Positions 29,990 through 40,884 of a DNA stretch of 64,000 nt are shown one piece after another (positions within the stretch are counted from its first letter, which is position 1; every line of letters begins with the position of its first letter). Source of the DNA: Arion vulgaris (taxonomy: Eukaryota > Mollusca > Gastropoda > Stylommatophora > Arionidae); contig CM036771.1 of assembly GCA_020796225.1 (NCBI GenBank), positions 25,003,176 through 25,067,175 on the forward strand, given 5' to 3'. The notes below the pieces were generated by a model. The model ran no database searches. It saw only the letters and a program-made list of their open reading frames with translations, and had not been told where the DNA came from. The translations under genes were made by a program, and so were the position numbers.

Positions 29990-30358
29990 AATTATATGAG
30001 GTTGCCCAGTTGTTACTGGGGCCCAAATTGGTGTGTGAAGAATAGAATCACTGTTACATGCCACGCATGTCGTAAGAGGCGGCTATAGAGGTTGGGGGTG
30101 TGTCTAGCTACCCCGCCCCGTAAAAACACTAGAAAGCTACAGAAATCACAACCAGGAAAATTCATAGCTCACCATCCGAGGAAGAAGAAGAACCCGCAAG
30201 TAGGTACTCATGAAGCGACCCGGTGAAATAGTACATGGAGACGGGAGTTGGAGATGGAATTTAAAAAATAGGAGATATCTGGAAAAGATAGCCTTGTATA
30301 GGCGGGTTTGAAGAACTTGTTGCTGACCATGGCTCCTAGGGCCGAAAGTGAAGAAGAA
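29990..30358 (+). mobile_element. LINE-L deletion derivative lacking all coding sequence
   Basis: The 5' module ttactggggcccaaattggt, catgtcgtaagaggcggc and gtaaaaacactagaaagcta runs to catgaagcgacccggtgaaa, matching the LINE-L 5' part at 15932-15705. It then joins directly to gagacgggagttggagatgg, gtataggcgggtttgaagaa and a gtgaagaagaag tail, matching the LINE-L 3' end at 15465-15305. The endonuclease start kept in the 15.3-kb copy is missing. A SINE-sized, non-autonomous derivative. Confidence 0.78.
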
Positions 30359-30714
30359 GTTATAAGAGATATATCATCCTAACACATTCCAAAATGTGTA
30401 TAAGTGATTCAAACCCCAACCCCAGCAATTTCAAACAACCTTCATCGGCTAAAATCTCTAGTTCGATGATGATTAATTTATCATCTTTACCGCGTCTTTG
30501 ATGTCCTTATTTTGGGACTGTAAATATCCTAGGCCATCTTTCTAAATCTGGTCAGAAAGTAGAATTCACGTCCCATATTAACATATTTTGCTATTTCCAA
30601 TGAATTCTGATATCATTTTAAATCTAAATTTGGTCATAGCGAGGGATTCACGTACCGTGTTAAAAGATTTTGATATTTTCAATGACTTCTGATGTCATTT
30701 TAACTATCAGTTCT
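30359..30714. other. Imperfect 100-bp duplication, otherwise unassigned
   Basis: 30570-30620 (cgtcccatattaacatattt ... ttccaatgaattctgatatc) is repeated imperfectly at 30650-30705. No frame. Confidence 0.5.
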
Positions 30715-31012
30715 ATTTCTATTCGAGACGGACGATAACACATGAAATCCATTTCCAGATTATCAACAAGAAATATTGGAAGTTGAAAAACGAGGAGATT
30801 TGGCTGGAAAATTGCAGTCAGGGTAAAATTCATTGATACGATTTAACAAACTCCCTGTCTATTTTGTTACAATTTTATAATTATAGCTAAAACTTTCTCC
30901 GCCGATGCTGAGTTCTTGTACTGCCACTGATATTTTTCTATGTCAGAAAGTGATCGTAGTACACGTGAAAATACGCCAAAGTTCAAGGTTTATTTGTTAT
31001 ATCAATCTGTCA
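30715..31012 (+). mobile_element. SINE-B copy, 5' truncated and diverged
   Basis: tctattcgagacggacgata, then ggctggaaaattgcagtcag, then aaactttctccgccgatgct and atatttttctatgtcagaaa. The head is lost. No internal array in this copy. Confidence 0.65.
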
Positions 31013-31015
31013 ATC

Positions 31016-31470
31016 TTCTTCTTGAACGCTCCATATCGACCACTTGTTAACCACTCTGTGTGATTTGTATGTGATCTGAACCTAAGAGCGATTGTATGTT
31101 TGCCAGTTATGAGCCTACTACTAGGCCAGAGCCTCCGATGTATGCGATGCCTTTTATTTACTAGAGTATCATCCTTAGTGCCTACATTAGTCTTATCTCA
31201 CGACATGCCTTGCAGGCCGCAGTCTTCTTCTTCAAACGCTCCATACCGACCACCTGTCAACCACTCTGTATGATGATTGGTATGTGATCTGAGCATAAGA
31301 GCGATTGTACGTTGTACCAGTTATGCGCCTACAATTAGGCCAGCACATCCGATTTCTGCACTGCTTTTTATTTACTAGGTAGCATCCATACGTCCTACAT
31401 CATTCGTTTCTAGACATGCATTGCAGATCGCAGTGATAGTATTCTTTGCTTCCCTTTCGGCCCTGACACC
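31016..31470 (-). mobile_element. Two tandem SINE-C copies
   Basis: Tails at 31016 (cttcttcttgaacgctccat) and 31223 (cttcttcttcaaacgctcca). Each is followed by gatttgtatgtgatctgaac-type and tactaggccagagcctccga-type middles. The first copy ends at gccttgcaggccgcagtctt; the second runs without break into the 60-bp array. Confidence 0.8.
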
Positions 31471-32865
31471 ACACAGGCGAAGTAGGTCGCAGTGATAGTA
31501 TTTCTTCCTTCCTTGTGACCTCGGCACCACACAGGCGAAGTAGGTCGCAGTGATAGTATTCTTTCCTTCCCTTGTGGACCTCGGCACCAGACGGGCGAAG
31601 TAGGTCGCAGTGATAGTATTCTTTCCTTCCCTTGTGGACCTCGGCACCAGACGGGCGAAGTAGGTCGCAGTGATAGTATCTTTCCTTCCTTGCGGACCTC
31701 AGCACACAGGCGAAGTAGGTCGCAGTGATATTATTCTTCCTTCCCTTGTGGACCTCGGCACCAGACGGCAAGAAGGTCGCAGTGATAGTATTCTTCCTTC
31801 CCTGTGGACCTCGGCACCAGACGGGCGAAGTAGGTCGCAGTGATAGTATTATTTCCTTCCCTGTGGACCTCGCACCAGACGGGCGAAGTAGGTCGCAGTG
31901 ATAGTATTCTTTCCTTCCCTTGTGAACCTCGGCACCAGACGGGGAAGAGGTCGCAGTGATAGTATTCTTTCCTTCCCTTGTGGACCTCGGCACCAGACGG
32001 GCGAAGTAGGTCGCAGTGATAGTATTCTTTGCTTCCCTTGTGGACCTCGGCACCAGACGGGCGAAGTAGGTCGCAGTGATAGTATTCTTTCCTTCCTTGT
32101 GGACCCGGCACCAGACGGCGAATAGTCGCAGTGATAGTATTCTTTGCTTCCTTGTGACCTCGGCACCAGACGGGCGAAGTAGGTCGCAGTGATAGTATTC
32201 TTTCCTTCCCTTGTGGACCTCGGCACCAGACGGGCGAAGTAGGTCGCAGTGATAGTATTCTTTCCTTCCTGTGGACCTCGGCACCAGACGGCGAAGTAGG
32301 TCGCAGTGATAGTATTCTTTGTTCCTTTGTGGACCTCGGCACCAGACGGCGAAGAGATCGCAGTGATAGTATTCTTTCCTTCCCTGGACCCTCGGCACCA
32401 GACGGCAAGAAGTCGCAGTGATAGTATTTTTGCTTCCCTTGTGGACTCGGCACCAGACGGCAAGTAGGTCGCAGTGATAGTATTCTTTCCTTCCTTGGGG
32501 ACCTCGGCACCAGACGGGCGAAGTAGGTCGCAGTGATAGTATTCTTTCCTTCCCTTGTGGACCTCGGCACCAGACGGGCGAAGTAGGTCGCAGTGATAGT
32601 ATTCTTTCCTTCCCTTGTGGACCTCGGCACCAGACGGGCAGAGTAGGTCGCAGTGATAGTATTCTTTCCTTCCCTTGTGGACCTCGGCACCAGACGGGCG
32701 AAGTAGGTCGCAGTGATAGTATTCTTTGCTTCCCTTGGGACCTTCGGCACCAGACGGCAGTAGGTCGCAGTGATAGTTTTCTTCCTTCCCTTGTGGACCT
32801 CGGCACCAGACGCAAGAGGTCGCAGTGATAGTATTCTTTGCTTCCTTCGGATCTCGGCACCAGAC
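31432..32865. repeat. 60-bp array, about 24 copies, grown from the SINE-C head
   Basis: Unit: gtaggtcgcagtgatagtat, then tctttccttcccttgtggac, then ctcggcaccagacgggcgaa. A single copy of this stretch is the normal SINE-C 5' head (for example 49003-49068). Copies differ mostly by one- to five-base deletions. Because the unit is 60 bp, all minus frames stay open for hundreds of codons (for example 31400-32860); these are not proteins. Confidence 0.93.
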
Positions 32866-33134
32866 GAGCGGGAAATTCACTAAAATGAAAAGCTTATGGT
32901 CATATCACTCAGTCAATCAATTCTTCACCAAGTCCAATTTGATTATGTTGCTTGTCTCCGCCGGTTTGTTACCGGATGCTGTAGACAACGGTTCTCAATA
33001 TGGACTATGTGACCGCTACAAAAACCGAAGTGCAGCTTATTAAGCGAGATTCAAATGAACTTTGTAACATTGTAGCGCGACATATTTCTCTGAATATGTC
33101 TCTCATGTTCACTGTTTGAAATTAATTATACTTC
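32866..33134. other. Unassigned, partly duplicated downstream
   Basis: 32908-33010 (cactcagtcaatcaattctt ... gttctcaatatggactatgt) and 33040-33125 recur at 33417-33545 and 33620-33705. A block of about 200 bp flanks SINE-C on both sides, so it was duplicated around or together with it. Confidence 0.65.
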
Positions 33135-33425
33135 TTCTTTCTTCTTCTTCTTCTTCTCCTTCTTCAACGAACGCATCACATCGACCACTCTGTTAACTAC
33201 TCTTTGTGAGTTGTATGTGATCTGAGTCTAATAACGATTTTACGTTGTGCTAGATATGCACCTACAAGTAGGCCAGCTTATCTAATTTCAACGATGCTGT
33301 TTATTTACTATATTAGCTTCTCTATGATCTATATTAGTCGCCTCTTATAACATGCCGTAGGTCACTGTGTACTATTCTTTGCTTCCCTTCCCGACCCCGG
33401 CACCACACATGGTGTTTCAGTCAAT
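33135..33425 (-). mobile_element. SINE-C copy
   Basis: Extended (ttc)n tail at 33129-33165, then tgttaactactctttgtgag, acctacaagtaggccagctt, and head ttctttgcttcccttcccga. Near complete. Confidence 0.8.
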
Positions 33426-33749
33426 CAATTCTTCCCCGAGCCCTATTTGATCATGTTACTTGTCTCTGCCGATTTATTTCCGGATGCTATAGACAACGGT
33501 TCTTAATATGGACTATGTGACCGCCACAATAACTGAATAGCAACTTATTAAGCGGGCTTTGCGATATTTTGGGATATATTATAAAAAGTGTATTGGGATG
33601 TGTACTAGCAGATTAGTCAAAATCAAATGAACTTTGGAATATTGTAGCACGACATATTTCTCTGAATATGTCTGGCAATGTTCACTGTTTGAAATTAGTT
33701 TTACAATAATATAATTAAAGAATATTTAAACTAGATCTTCTTCAATAGT

Positions 33750-33905
33750 TGGGCGTCTGTGGGTTAGAGGTAGTACGCTAGATCACAACGGAAGAGTACA
33801 TGGTTCAAACTCGGCGTCGGACAATTTGGAATCAACTTTGTCCCGTGGATTGTTACTAACGGTAAAAATAGATCCACCATTCATAAAGTAATTTGCAAAC
33901 TACTG
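33750..33905 (+). mobile_element. tRNA-like SINE head, family uncertain
   Basis: cgtctgtgggttagaggtag (A box) and atggttcaaactcggcgtc (B box) 45 bases apart, then ccaccattcataaagtaatt. It could be a SINE-A relative. The 36-bp array starts about 75 bases after it. Confidence 0.55.
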
Positions 33906-33980
33906 AACGTGTAAGTGGTGTCTAGAAAATAAACTACTTGTTTATTGTTGTCGATAGCAACGTCCTCTAAAGGATATGCT

Positions 33981-36397
33981 TGTTTGTCAGTCTTCACTAG
34001 TCACGATCAAATAATTATTTGTCAGTCTTCACTAGTCACGATCAAATAATTATTTGTCAGTCTTCACTAGTCACGATCAAATAATTGTTTGTCAGTCTTC
34101 ACTAGTCACGATCAAATAATTGTTTGTCAGTCTTCACTAGTCACGATCAAATAATTATTTGTCAGTCTTCACTAGTCACGATCAAATAATTATTTGTCAG
34201 TCTTCACTAGTCACGATCAAATAATTATTTGTCAGTCTTCACTAGTCACGATCAAATAATTGTTTGTCAGTCTTCACTAGTCACGATCAAATAATTATTT
34301 GTCAGTCTTCACTAGTCACGATCAAATAATTGTTTGTCAGTCTTCACTAGTCACGATCAAATAATTGTTTGTCAGTCTTCACTAGTCACGATCAAATAAT
34401 TGTTTGTCAGTCTTCACTAGTCACAATCAAATAATTGTTTGTCAGTCTTTACTAGTCACGATCAAATAATTGTTTGTCAGTCTTCACTAGTCACGATCAA
34501 ATAATTATTTGTCAGTCTTCACTAGTCACGATCAAATAATTACTTGTCAGTCTTCACTAGTCACGATCAAATAATTGTTTGTCAGTCTTCACTAGTCACG
34601 ATCAAATAATTGTTTGTCAGTCTTCACTAGTCACGATCAAATAATTGTTTGTCAGTCTTCACTAGTCACGATCAAATAATTATTTGTCAGTCTTCACTAG
34701 TCACGATCAAATAATTATTTGTCAGTCTTCACTAGTCACGATCAAATAATTATTTGTCAGTCTTCACTAGTCACGATCAAATAATTATTTGTCAGTCTTC
34801 ACTAGTCACGATCAAATAATTGTTTGTCAGTCTTCACTAGTCACGATCAAATAATTATTTGTCAGTCTTCACTAGTCACGATCAAATAATTGTTTGTCAG
34901 TCTTCACTAGTCACGATCAAATAATTACTTGTCAGTCTTCACTAGTCACGATCAAATAATTGTTTGTCAGTCTTCACTAGTCACGATCAAATAATTGTTT
35001 GTCAGTTTTCACTAGTCACGATCAAATAATTGTTTGTCAGTCTTCACTAGTCACGGTCAAATAATTATTTGTCAGTCTTCACTAGTCACGATCAAATAAT
35101 TATTTGTCAGTCTTCACTAGTCACGATCAAATAATTATTTGTCAGTCTTCACTAGTCACGATTAAATAATTGTTTGTCAGTCTTTACTAGTCACGATCAA
35201 ATAATTATTTGTCAGTCTTCACTAGTCACGATCAAATAATTATTTGTCAGTCTTCACTAGTCACGATCAAATAATTATTTGTCAGTCTTCACTAGTCACG
35301 ATCAAATAATTGTTTGTCAGTCTTCACTAGTCACGATCAAATAATTATGTGTCAGTCTTCACTAGTCACGATCAAATAATTATTTGTCAGTCTTCACTAG
35401 TCACGATCAAATAATTATTTGTCAGTCTTCACTAGTCACGATCAAATAATTGTTTGTCAGTCTTCACTAGTCACGATCAAATAATTATTTGTCAGTCTTC
35501 ACTAGTCACGATCAAATAATTATTTGTCAGTCTTCACTAGTCACGATCAAATAATTATTTGTCAGTCTTCACTAGTCACGATCAAATAATTGTTTGTCAG
35601 TCTTCACTAGTCACGATCAAATAATTATTTGTCAGTCTTCACTAGTCACGATCAAATAATTGTTTGTCAGTCTTCACTAGTCACGATCAAATAATTGTTT
35701 GTCAGTCTTCACTAGTCACAATCAAATAATTATTTGTCAGTCTTCACTAGTCACGATCAAATAATTATTTGTCAGTCTTCACTAGTCACGATCAAATAAT
35801 TGTTTGTCAGTCTTACTAGTCACGATCAAATAAATATTAGCGTCTTCACTAGTCACGATCAAATAATTGTTTGTCAGTCTTCACTAGTCACGATCAAATA
35901 ATTGTTTGTCAGTCTTCACTAGTCACGATCAAATAATTGTTTGTCAGTCTTCACTAGTCACGATCAAATAATTGTTTGTCAGTCTTCACTAGTCACGATC
36001 AAATAATTGTTTGTCAGTCTTCACTAGTCACGATCAAATAATTATTTGTCAGTCTTCATTAGTCACGATCAAATAATTGTTTGTCAGTCTTCACTAGTCA
36101 CGATCAAATAATTATTTGTCAGTCTTCACTAGTCACGATCAAATAATTATTTGTCAGTCTTCACTAGTCACGATCAAATAATTATTTGTCAGTCTTCACT
36201 AGTCACGATCAAATAATTATTTGTCAGTCTTCACTAGTCACGATCAAATAATTATTTGTCAGTCTTCACTAGTCACGATCAAATAATTATTTGTCAGTCT
36301 TCACTAGTCACGATCAAATAATTATTTGTCAGTCTTCACTAGTCACGATCAAATAATTATTTGTCAGTCTTCACTAGTCACGATCAAATAATTATTT
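33981..36397. repeat. 36-bp satellite-like array, about 67 copies
   Basis: Unit: tgtttgtcagtcttcactag, then tcacgatcaaataatt. Copies are almost identical; the main variable site is the second base (tatttgtcag versus tgtttgtcag), with rare cttgtcag, cacaatc and gttttcac variants. One disturbed pair at 35810-35850. Direct repeats without unique spacers, so not CRISPR. Confidence 0.97.
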
Positions 36398-36624
36398 GGC
36401 TAGTATCACCAACATATATGTGTGTGTTCATTCAGCAATGTTACTAAGTGTGGGAGTTCCCAATAGCATCACAACCAACAGTGTTGATTTTAATTCAATC
36501 TAGATATCACCGTCTAATCAGATTCCACAATGCAGAAACAATAAACTTAAAATGATCCTGACTAGTGGGCTGCGGTCAAACTGCGAATTAGTAGATTACA
36601 GTTTTTACATTAGCATTTCAAAAT
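36398..36624. other. Unassigned
   Basis: No frame or element recognised. Confidence 0.4.
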
Positions 36625-36860
36625 CATCATTTTTATCATGACGTAGCTTGTCCCTTCCCGGTTCCCATGACAACAGTCCTGAAAACTCTCTGTTCTGTGC
36701 AAGTTGACCGGCGTCAATAGCAGTCATTCTCAGATCGTCAACGACATTGTGCACCCATCGTTTTCAAGGTCTTCCTCTCATTCTTCTTCTAGGAATCATT
36801 CCCTCCAAAATTATCTTCTCTAGACACTCATGTCTTTTGATGTGTCCGAAATATTAAATT
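36625..36860 (-). mobile_element. LINE-M-type C-terminus and 3' end
   Basis: The + strand starts atcatcatttttatcatgac (inverse of a gatgatga tail), then gtagcttgtcccttcccggt. At 36750-36850 the inverse coding block contains the FGHIKRHE.LE and LEGMIPRRR type motifs, frameshifted. Confidence 0.65.
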
Positions 36861-37234
36861 TCCTGTGATGTTATGAATCATTAGTAAGGTAAATAAAATA
36901 ACATAAACAACATTTTAAGAAATCGATATAGCAAACAGACACAGCAGCAACTAGAACAAAACGAACACTATAAACAGAAGGTAAGTAAATATATACTATA
37001 ATGGTTTAAAAAGGTGCCTAACCATAGTAAGTCAACGTAATGCAATATGTCAGATGTGTTTATTATATATCTTCTATTTTTACTGTTACAGGAAGCTGTC
37101 TTCTGGGTGGGATATCTCTTCTTTCGTTCCAAAGATGTATGCAAGGCGTGACTAGAAGGAGTTTGACATGATGCTGAAAGACTGGAAGAAGCTCGTCAGT
37201 AACGTATCCAGCTGGAGGCTCTAAGAAAATATTG
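36861..37234. other. Unassigned
   Basis: AT-rich. No recognised frame; possibly upstream LINE-M sequence too diverged to read. Confidence 0.35.
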
Positions 37235-37545
37235 GTATATGTACTTGCAGATCAAAATCAAAGAAAACTGGCTGATGCTACAAATAATAAAATTGAAGTA
37301 TTTTGGACATATAAAGAGACACGAAGGTCTGGAGAAACCATCATGAAAGGAGGCTACCGGCAGCAGAGAGGAGAATAAGAAGACCACGGAGAAGATGGAT
37401 TCAGGATGTACCTCATGGTTTGAGTATGACGGCTGCAGATGGGGGCTATCTGGCCTACGAAAGAGAGAAATTCCGAAGGACTGTTAAAGTCGAAAAGTTC
37501 TGCTCAGGACAAGCTACTTGATGATGATGACTTACAGATGAACAC
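37235..37545 (+). mobile_element. LINE-M C-terminus and 3' end
   Basis: aaagaaaactggctgatgct, then attttggacatataaagaga, then accacggagaagatggattc and caggacaagctacttgatga plus a gatgatgac tail. It parallels 11545-11825 closely. Frameshifted after the RHE codons. Confidence 0.75.
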
Positions 37546-37589
37546 GTGTACACTTAACACAGATATGGTAAACATAAAAGAGGCTATCA

Positions 37590-37815
37590 AAATATGAATA
37601 TACAGAAGGGACAGGAGAATATTTTGGAAGGTATCGATAACAGAAAAAGTGCTGCACCGAATAGGTTAGGCAAGAAAATTACTCAAGGAAATACAAGTTA
37701 GACATATACAGTATGTTGGTCCCATTTTAATAAACATGAAACACTAATCATGATCATGAGCATAGATGAGGTCAAGAGAGCAAGTAGGAAAAATATAAAA
37801 TAAGGGGAGTGTTAT
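37590..37815 (+). mobile_element. LINE C-terminal fragment
   Basis: Translation: RRIFWKVSITEKVLHRIG, then a stop and ARKLLKEIQVRHIQYVG. LLKEIQ.R...Y.G parallels LLKEIQFRQVKYFG at 7080. Degraded. Confidence 0.55.
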
Positions 37816-37828
37816 GAAAGTGTAGACT

Positions 37829-38045
37829 TCTTCTTCAAACGCTCTTATATCGACCACTTGTTAACCACTATTTGTGATTTGTATGTGATCTAAGTCTAGG
37901 ACCAATTGTACGTTGTTGCAGGTACGCGCATACAAGTAGGCCTACACATTCGCGACGCATTTGTATTTACTAGAAGATCTTCCCTAGGCCCCTATCTCAG
38001 GCACCTCTTACAACATGCCTTTGTACGAGTATGTTACTATTCTTT
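37829..38045 (-). mobile_element. SINE-C copy running into the 68-bp array
   Basis: Tail cttcttcttcaaacgctctt, then atttgtatgtgatctaagtc and cgcatacaagtaggcctaca. Its head region is the first unit of the array beginning near 37978. Confidence 0.8.
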
Positions 38046-39080
38046 GCTTCCTAGGCCCCTATCTCAGGCACCTCTACAACATGCCTTTGTACGAGTATGT
38101 TAATATTCTTTGCTTCCCCAGGCCTCTATCTCAGGCCCTCTTACAACATGCCTTTGTACGAGTATGTTACTATTATTTGCTTCCCTAGGCCCCTATCTCA
38201 GGCACCTCTTACAACATGCCTTTGTACGAGTATGTTACTATTCTTTGCTTCCCTAGGCCTCTATCTCAGGCACCTCTTACAACATGCCTTTGTACGAGTA
38301 TGTTACTATTCTTTGCTTCCCTAGGCCTCTATCTCAGGCACCTCTTACAACATGCCTTTGTACGAGTATGTTACTATTCTTTGCTTCCCTAGGCCTCTAT
38401 CTCAGGCACCTCTTACAACATGCCTTTGTACGAGTATGTTACTATTCTTTGCTTCCCTAGGCCCCTATCTCAGGCCCCTCTTACAACATGCCTTTGTACG
38501 AGTATGTTACTATTCTTTGCTTCCTAGGCCCCTATCTCAGGCCCACATAATGCCTGCAAGAGCATGTTAATATTCTTGCTTCCCTAGGCCTATCTCGCGC
38601 AACCTCTTACAACATGCCTTTGTATGTATGTACTATTCTTTGCTTCCTAGGCTCTATCTCAGGCACCTCTTTCAACATGCTTTTGATGTATGTTACTATT
38701 ATTTGCTTCCCTAGGCCCCTATCTCAGGCACCTCTTACAACATGCCTTTGTACGAGTATGTTACTATTCTTTGCTTCCCTAGGCCTCTATCTCAGGCACC
38801 TCTTACAACATGCCTTTGTACGAGTATGTTACTATTCTTTGCTTCCCTAGCCTATCTGCCCTCTAGCAACATGCTTGTACGAGTAGTTACTATTCTTGCT
38901 TCCTAGGCCTCTATCTCAGGCACTCTTACAACATGCTTTGTAGAGTATGTACTATTCTGCTTCCTAGGCCATCTAGGCCCTTACAACATGCCTTTGTAGA
39001 GTATACTATCTTGCTTCCTAGGCCTATCTCAGGCACTCTTACAACATGCTGAGATTGTTACTATTTGCTTCTGCTTCTCA
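37978..39080. repeat. 68-bp array, about 17 copies, grown from the SINE-C head
   Basis: Unit: ccctaggcccctatctcagg, then cacctcttacaacatgcctt, then tgtacgagtatgttactatt and ctttgctt. It equals the SINE-C segment from cctacctcagtcgcctctta to the start of the element. Copies 1-8 are full length; from about 38540 copies lose bases progressively, and the last ones are about 50 bp. Confidence 0.93.
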
Positions 39081-39764
39081 GACCCTAAAATCGTCAGTAG
39101 TTATATTCTTGCTTCTAGCTAGCCTGCACACATGGGAGAAGGGAGACAAGTGCAGCAGTCGTGAATGTGCCATCAGAACAGGGAACATAATTGTTGTGAA
39201 GTCTAACGATCACTTCGATCTGGAGATGCAGTCTTCTTCTGCAACTACTGTATCTGTTATGAACAGGGCGGTGCGCTGTTTCTGTTGACCATATTTTCAT
39301 TTCCACACTGCTCAAGCTGAGGCAGTCTTGCAGGATGAGATGCAGGCAGCCGATTCCATGAGATCCATTCTAAGAACGTGTACTCTGAGACCGCAGTGTT
39401 CCGTTCTAAGTCTGAAGATTGTGGAGATTGCAGTAATATGTGATGATGGTGATGATGATTGTAATAATAATGATGTGATAGCAACGATGATAACGATTAC
39501 TATGACGAAGATAATGGCGATTCACATTTGCAGAAGGGTAACCTACTAAACAAATTAGTCCACATGTGGTGGTGTACGATTGAGAGGTACCACCTTTTTG
39601 GGGGAGGGGGCAGAGACGGCTGTTATTAATATCACGAATGTTCAAATTGTCTTTAGATTGATATAAAAGTTCCATCTAGGTTACTTAATAACGTCGAATC
39701 GAATGTCTGCATTAGTAGTGAAATAGGTGATTGCTTCCAGAATTCTTTGATATAGCACATATAT
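39081..39764. other. Unassigned; possible single-copy sequence
   Basis: Short open frames on both strands without recognisable domains. 39430-39500 is rich in gatgatgat and may be a LINE tail. I see no support for a gene. Confidence 0.4.
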
Positions 39765-40186
39765 TGATTGATTGAGTGATTGATTAATAGGAACCATCAT
39801 CATTGCACTTTGGTGAGTAGACATGTGCTCCGATCTCTTTCTTACAGAGGAAGATCTTAACTGCAGTGCACGAGATCCGTAGCACCGGCGAGTATCTCTG
39901 ATGTAATTTAGAGGTGGTGAAGATATGTTGTATAAATTATAATTGTAATCTTGTTTCTACTGAATTTTCTCAAAGCGGCTTTCCAGCCTGCTCTTCTCAA
40001 TTTTGAACTGCCAAGAGTTCTTTTACATGCTCAAATTGAATAGGGGACCTTCGTTTTATCGTCCGTCTCCGATAGGATTTGGAACTCGGTGACATTAGGG
40101 ATCTCTGGAAAAATATCACAATGGCTCAACGAGGGTTACCTTTGACACGAGAGGCGTGCACTTAACATCTACGCTACAGAGACCGT
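39765..40186 (-). mobile_element. SINE-B copy without internal array
   Basis: The + strand starts with a (ttga)n tail (39762-39785), then atcattgcactttggtgagt, gaagatcttaactgcagtgc, caaagcggctttccagcctg, ctcttctcaattttgaactg, atcgtccgtctccgatagga and the tRNA-like head at 40120-40186 (cgagggttacctttgacacg, cgctacagagacc). This copy shows the unamplified state of the site expanded at 8587 and 6392. Confidence 0.82.
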
Positions 40187-40311
40187 TAAATATTATTTCC
40201 TTTAAATGTAATACTTCTTCTCTGATTGGAGAGCTTTATCGTAATCACATGATGGCTTAACTTAACATACGGCAGAAGTCGGACACTGTTACATTCTGTC
40301 GTCATGTCTAT

Positions 40312-40524
40312 TTAACATTTATGCTGAACATATCATGAGAAATGTTTGCCAATATAAGGGAACACTGTAAGAAAACTATGTTGTAATTATTTATGCTGAA
40401 CATATGAGAAATGTTTGCCAATATAAGGAACACTGTAAGAAAACTATTTGTAATATTTATGCTGAACTATATGAGAAATTTTGCCAATATAAGGGAACAC
40501 TGTAAGAAAACTATGTTGTAATGG
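40312..40524. repeat. About 70-bp direct repeat, 3 copies
   Basis: atttatgctgaacatatgag, then aaatgtttgccaatataagg, then gaacactgtaagaaaactat. Copies differ by small deletions. Confidence 0.9.
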
Positions 40525-40534
40525 CGAAACAGGT

Positions 40535-40567
40535 TTAAAACAAAGTACTGTAGTTTTACCAGGTTTT
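40535..40567 (-). mobile_element. Tiny Penelope-like terminal fragment
   Basis: caggtttaaaacaaagtact then gtagttttacc matches the element end at 26058-26095. About 30 bases. Confidence 0.5.
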
Positions 40568-40572
40568 ATATT

Positions 40573-40878
40573 TGAGAAATGTTAGTGAAGATATCGGAAA
40601 ATAACAATACGATCCTTGAATAATCGAAGGAAGAGAAATGTTAGTGAAGATATCGGAAAATAACAATACGATCCTTGAATAATCGAAGGAAGAGAAATGT
40701 TAGTGAAGATATCGGAAAATAACAATACGATCCTTGAATAATCGAAGGAAGAGAAATGTTAGTGAAGATATCGGAAAATAACAATACGATCCTTGAATAA
40801 TCGAAGGAAGAGAAATGTTAGTGAAGATATCGGAAAATAACAATACGATCCTTGAATAATCGAAGGAAGAGAAATGTC
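40573..40878. repeat. 59-bp minisatellite, about 5 copies
   Basis: Unit: aggaagagaaatgttagtga, then agatatcggaaaataacaat, then acgatccttgaataatcga. Copies are essentially identical. LINE-H begins within a few bases of its right end. Confidence 0.95.
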
Positions 40879-40884
40879 TGAAAT

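Noticed and set aside
31400..32860. A 486-codon minus-strand open frame as a repeat protein
   Set aside because: It lies wholly in a 60-bp array; the period is divisible by three so several frames stay open together, the frame shifts with each indel, and the unit is non-coding SINE head.
33981..36397. CRISPR array (36-bp direct repeats)
   Set aside because: Repeats are head to tail with no unique spacers, no cas genes, and the context is eukaryotic retroelements. It is a satellite-type array.
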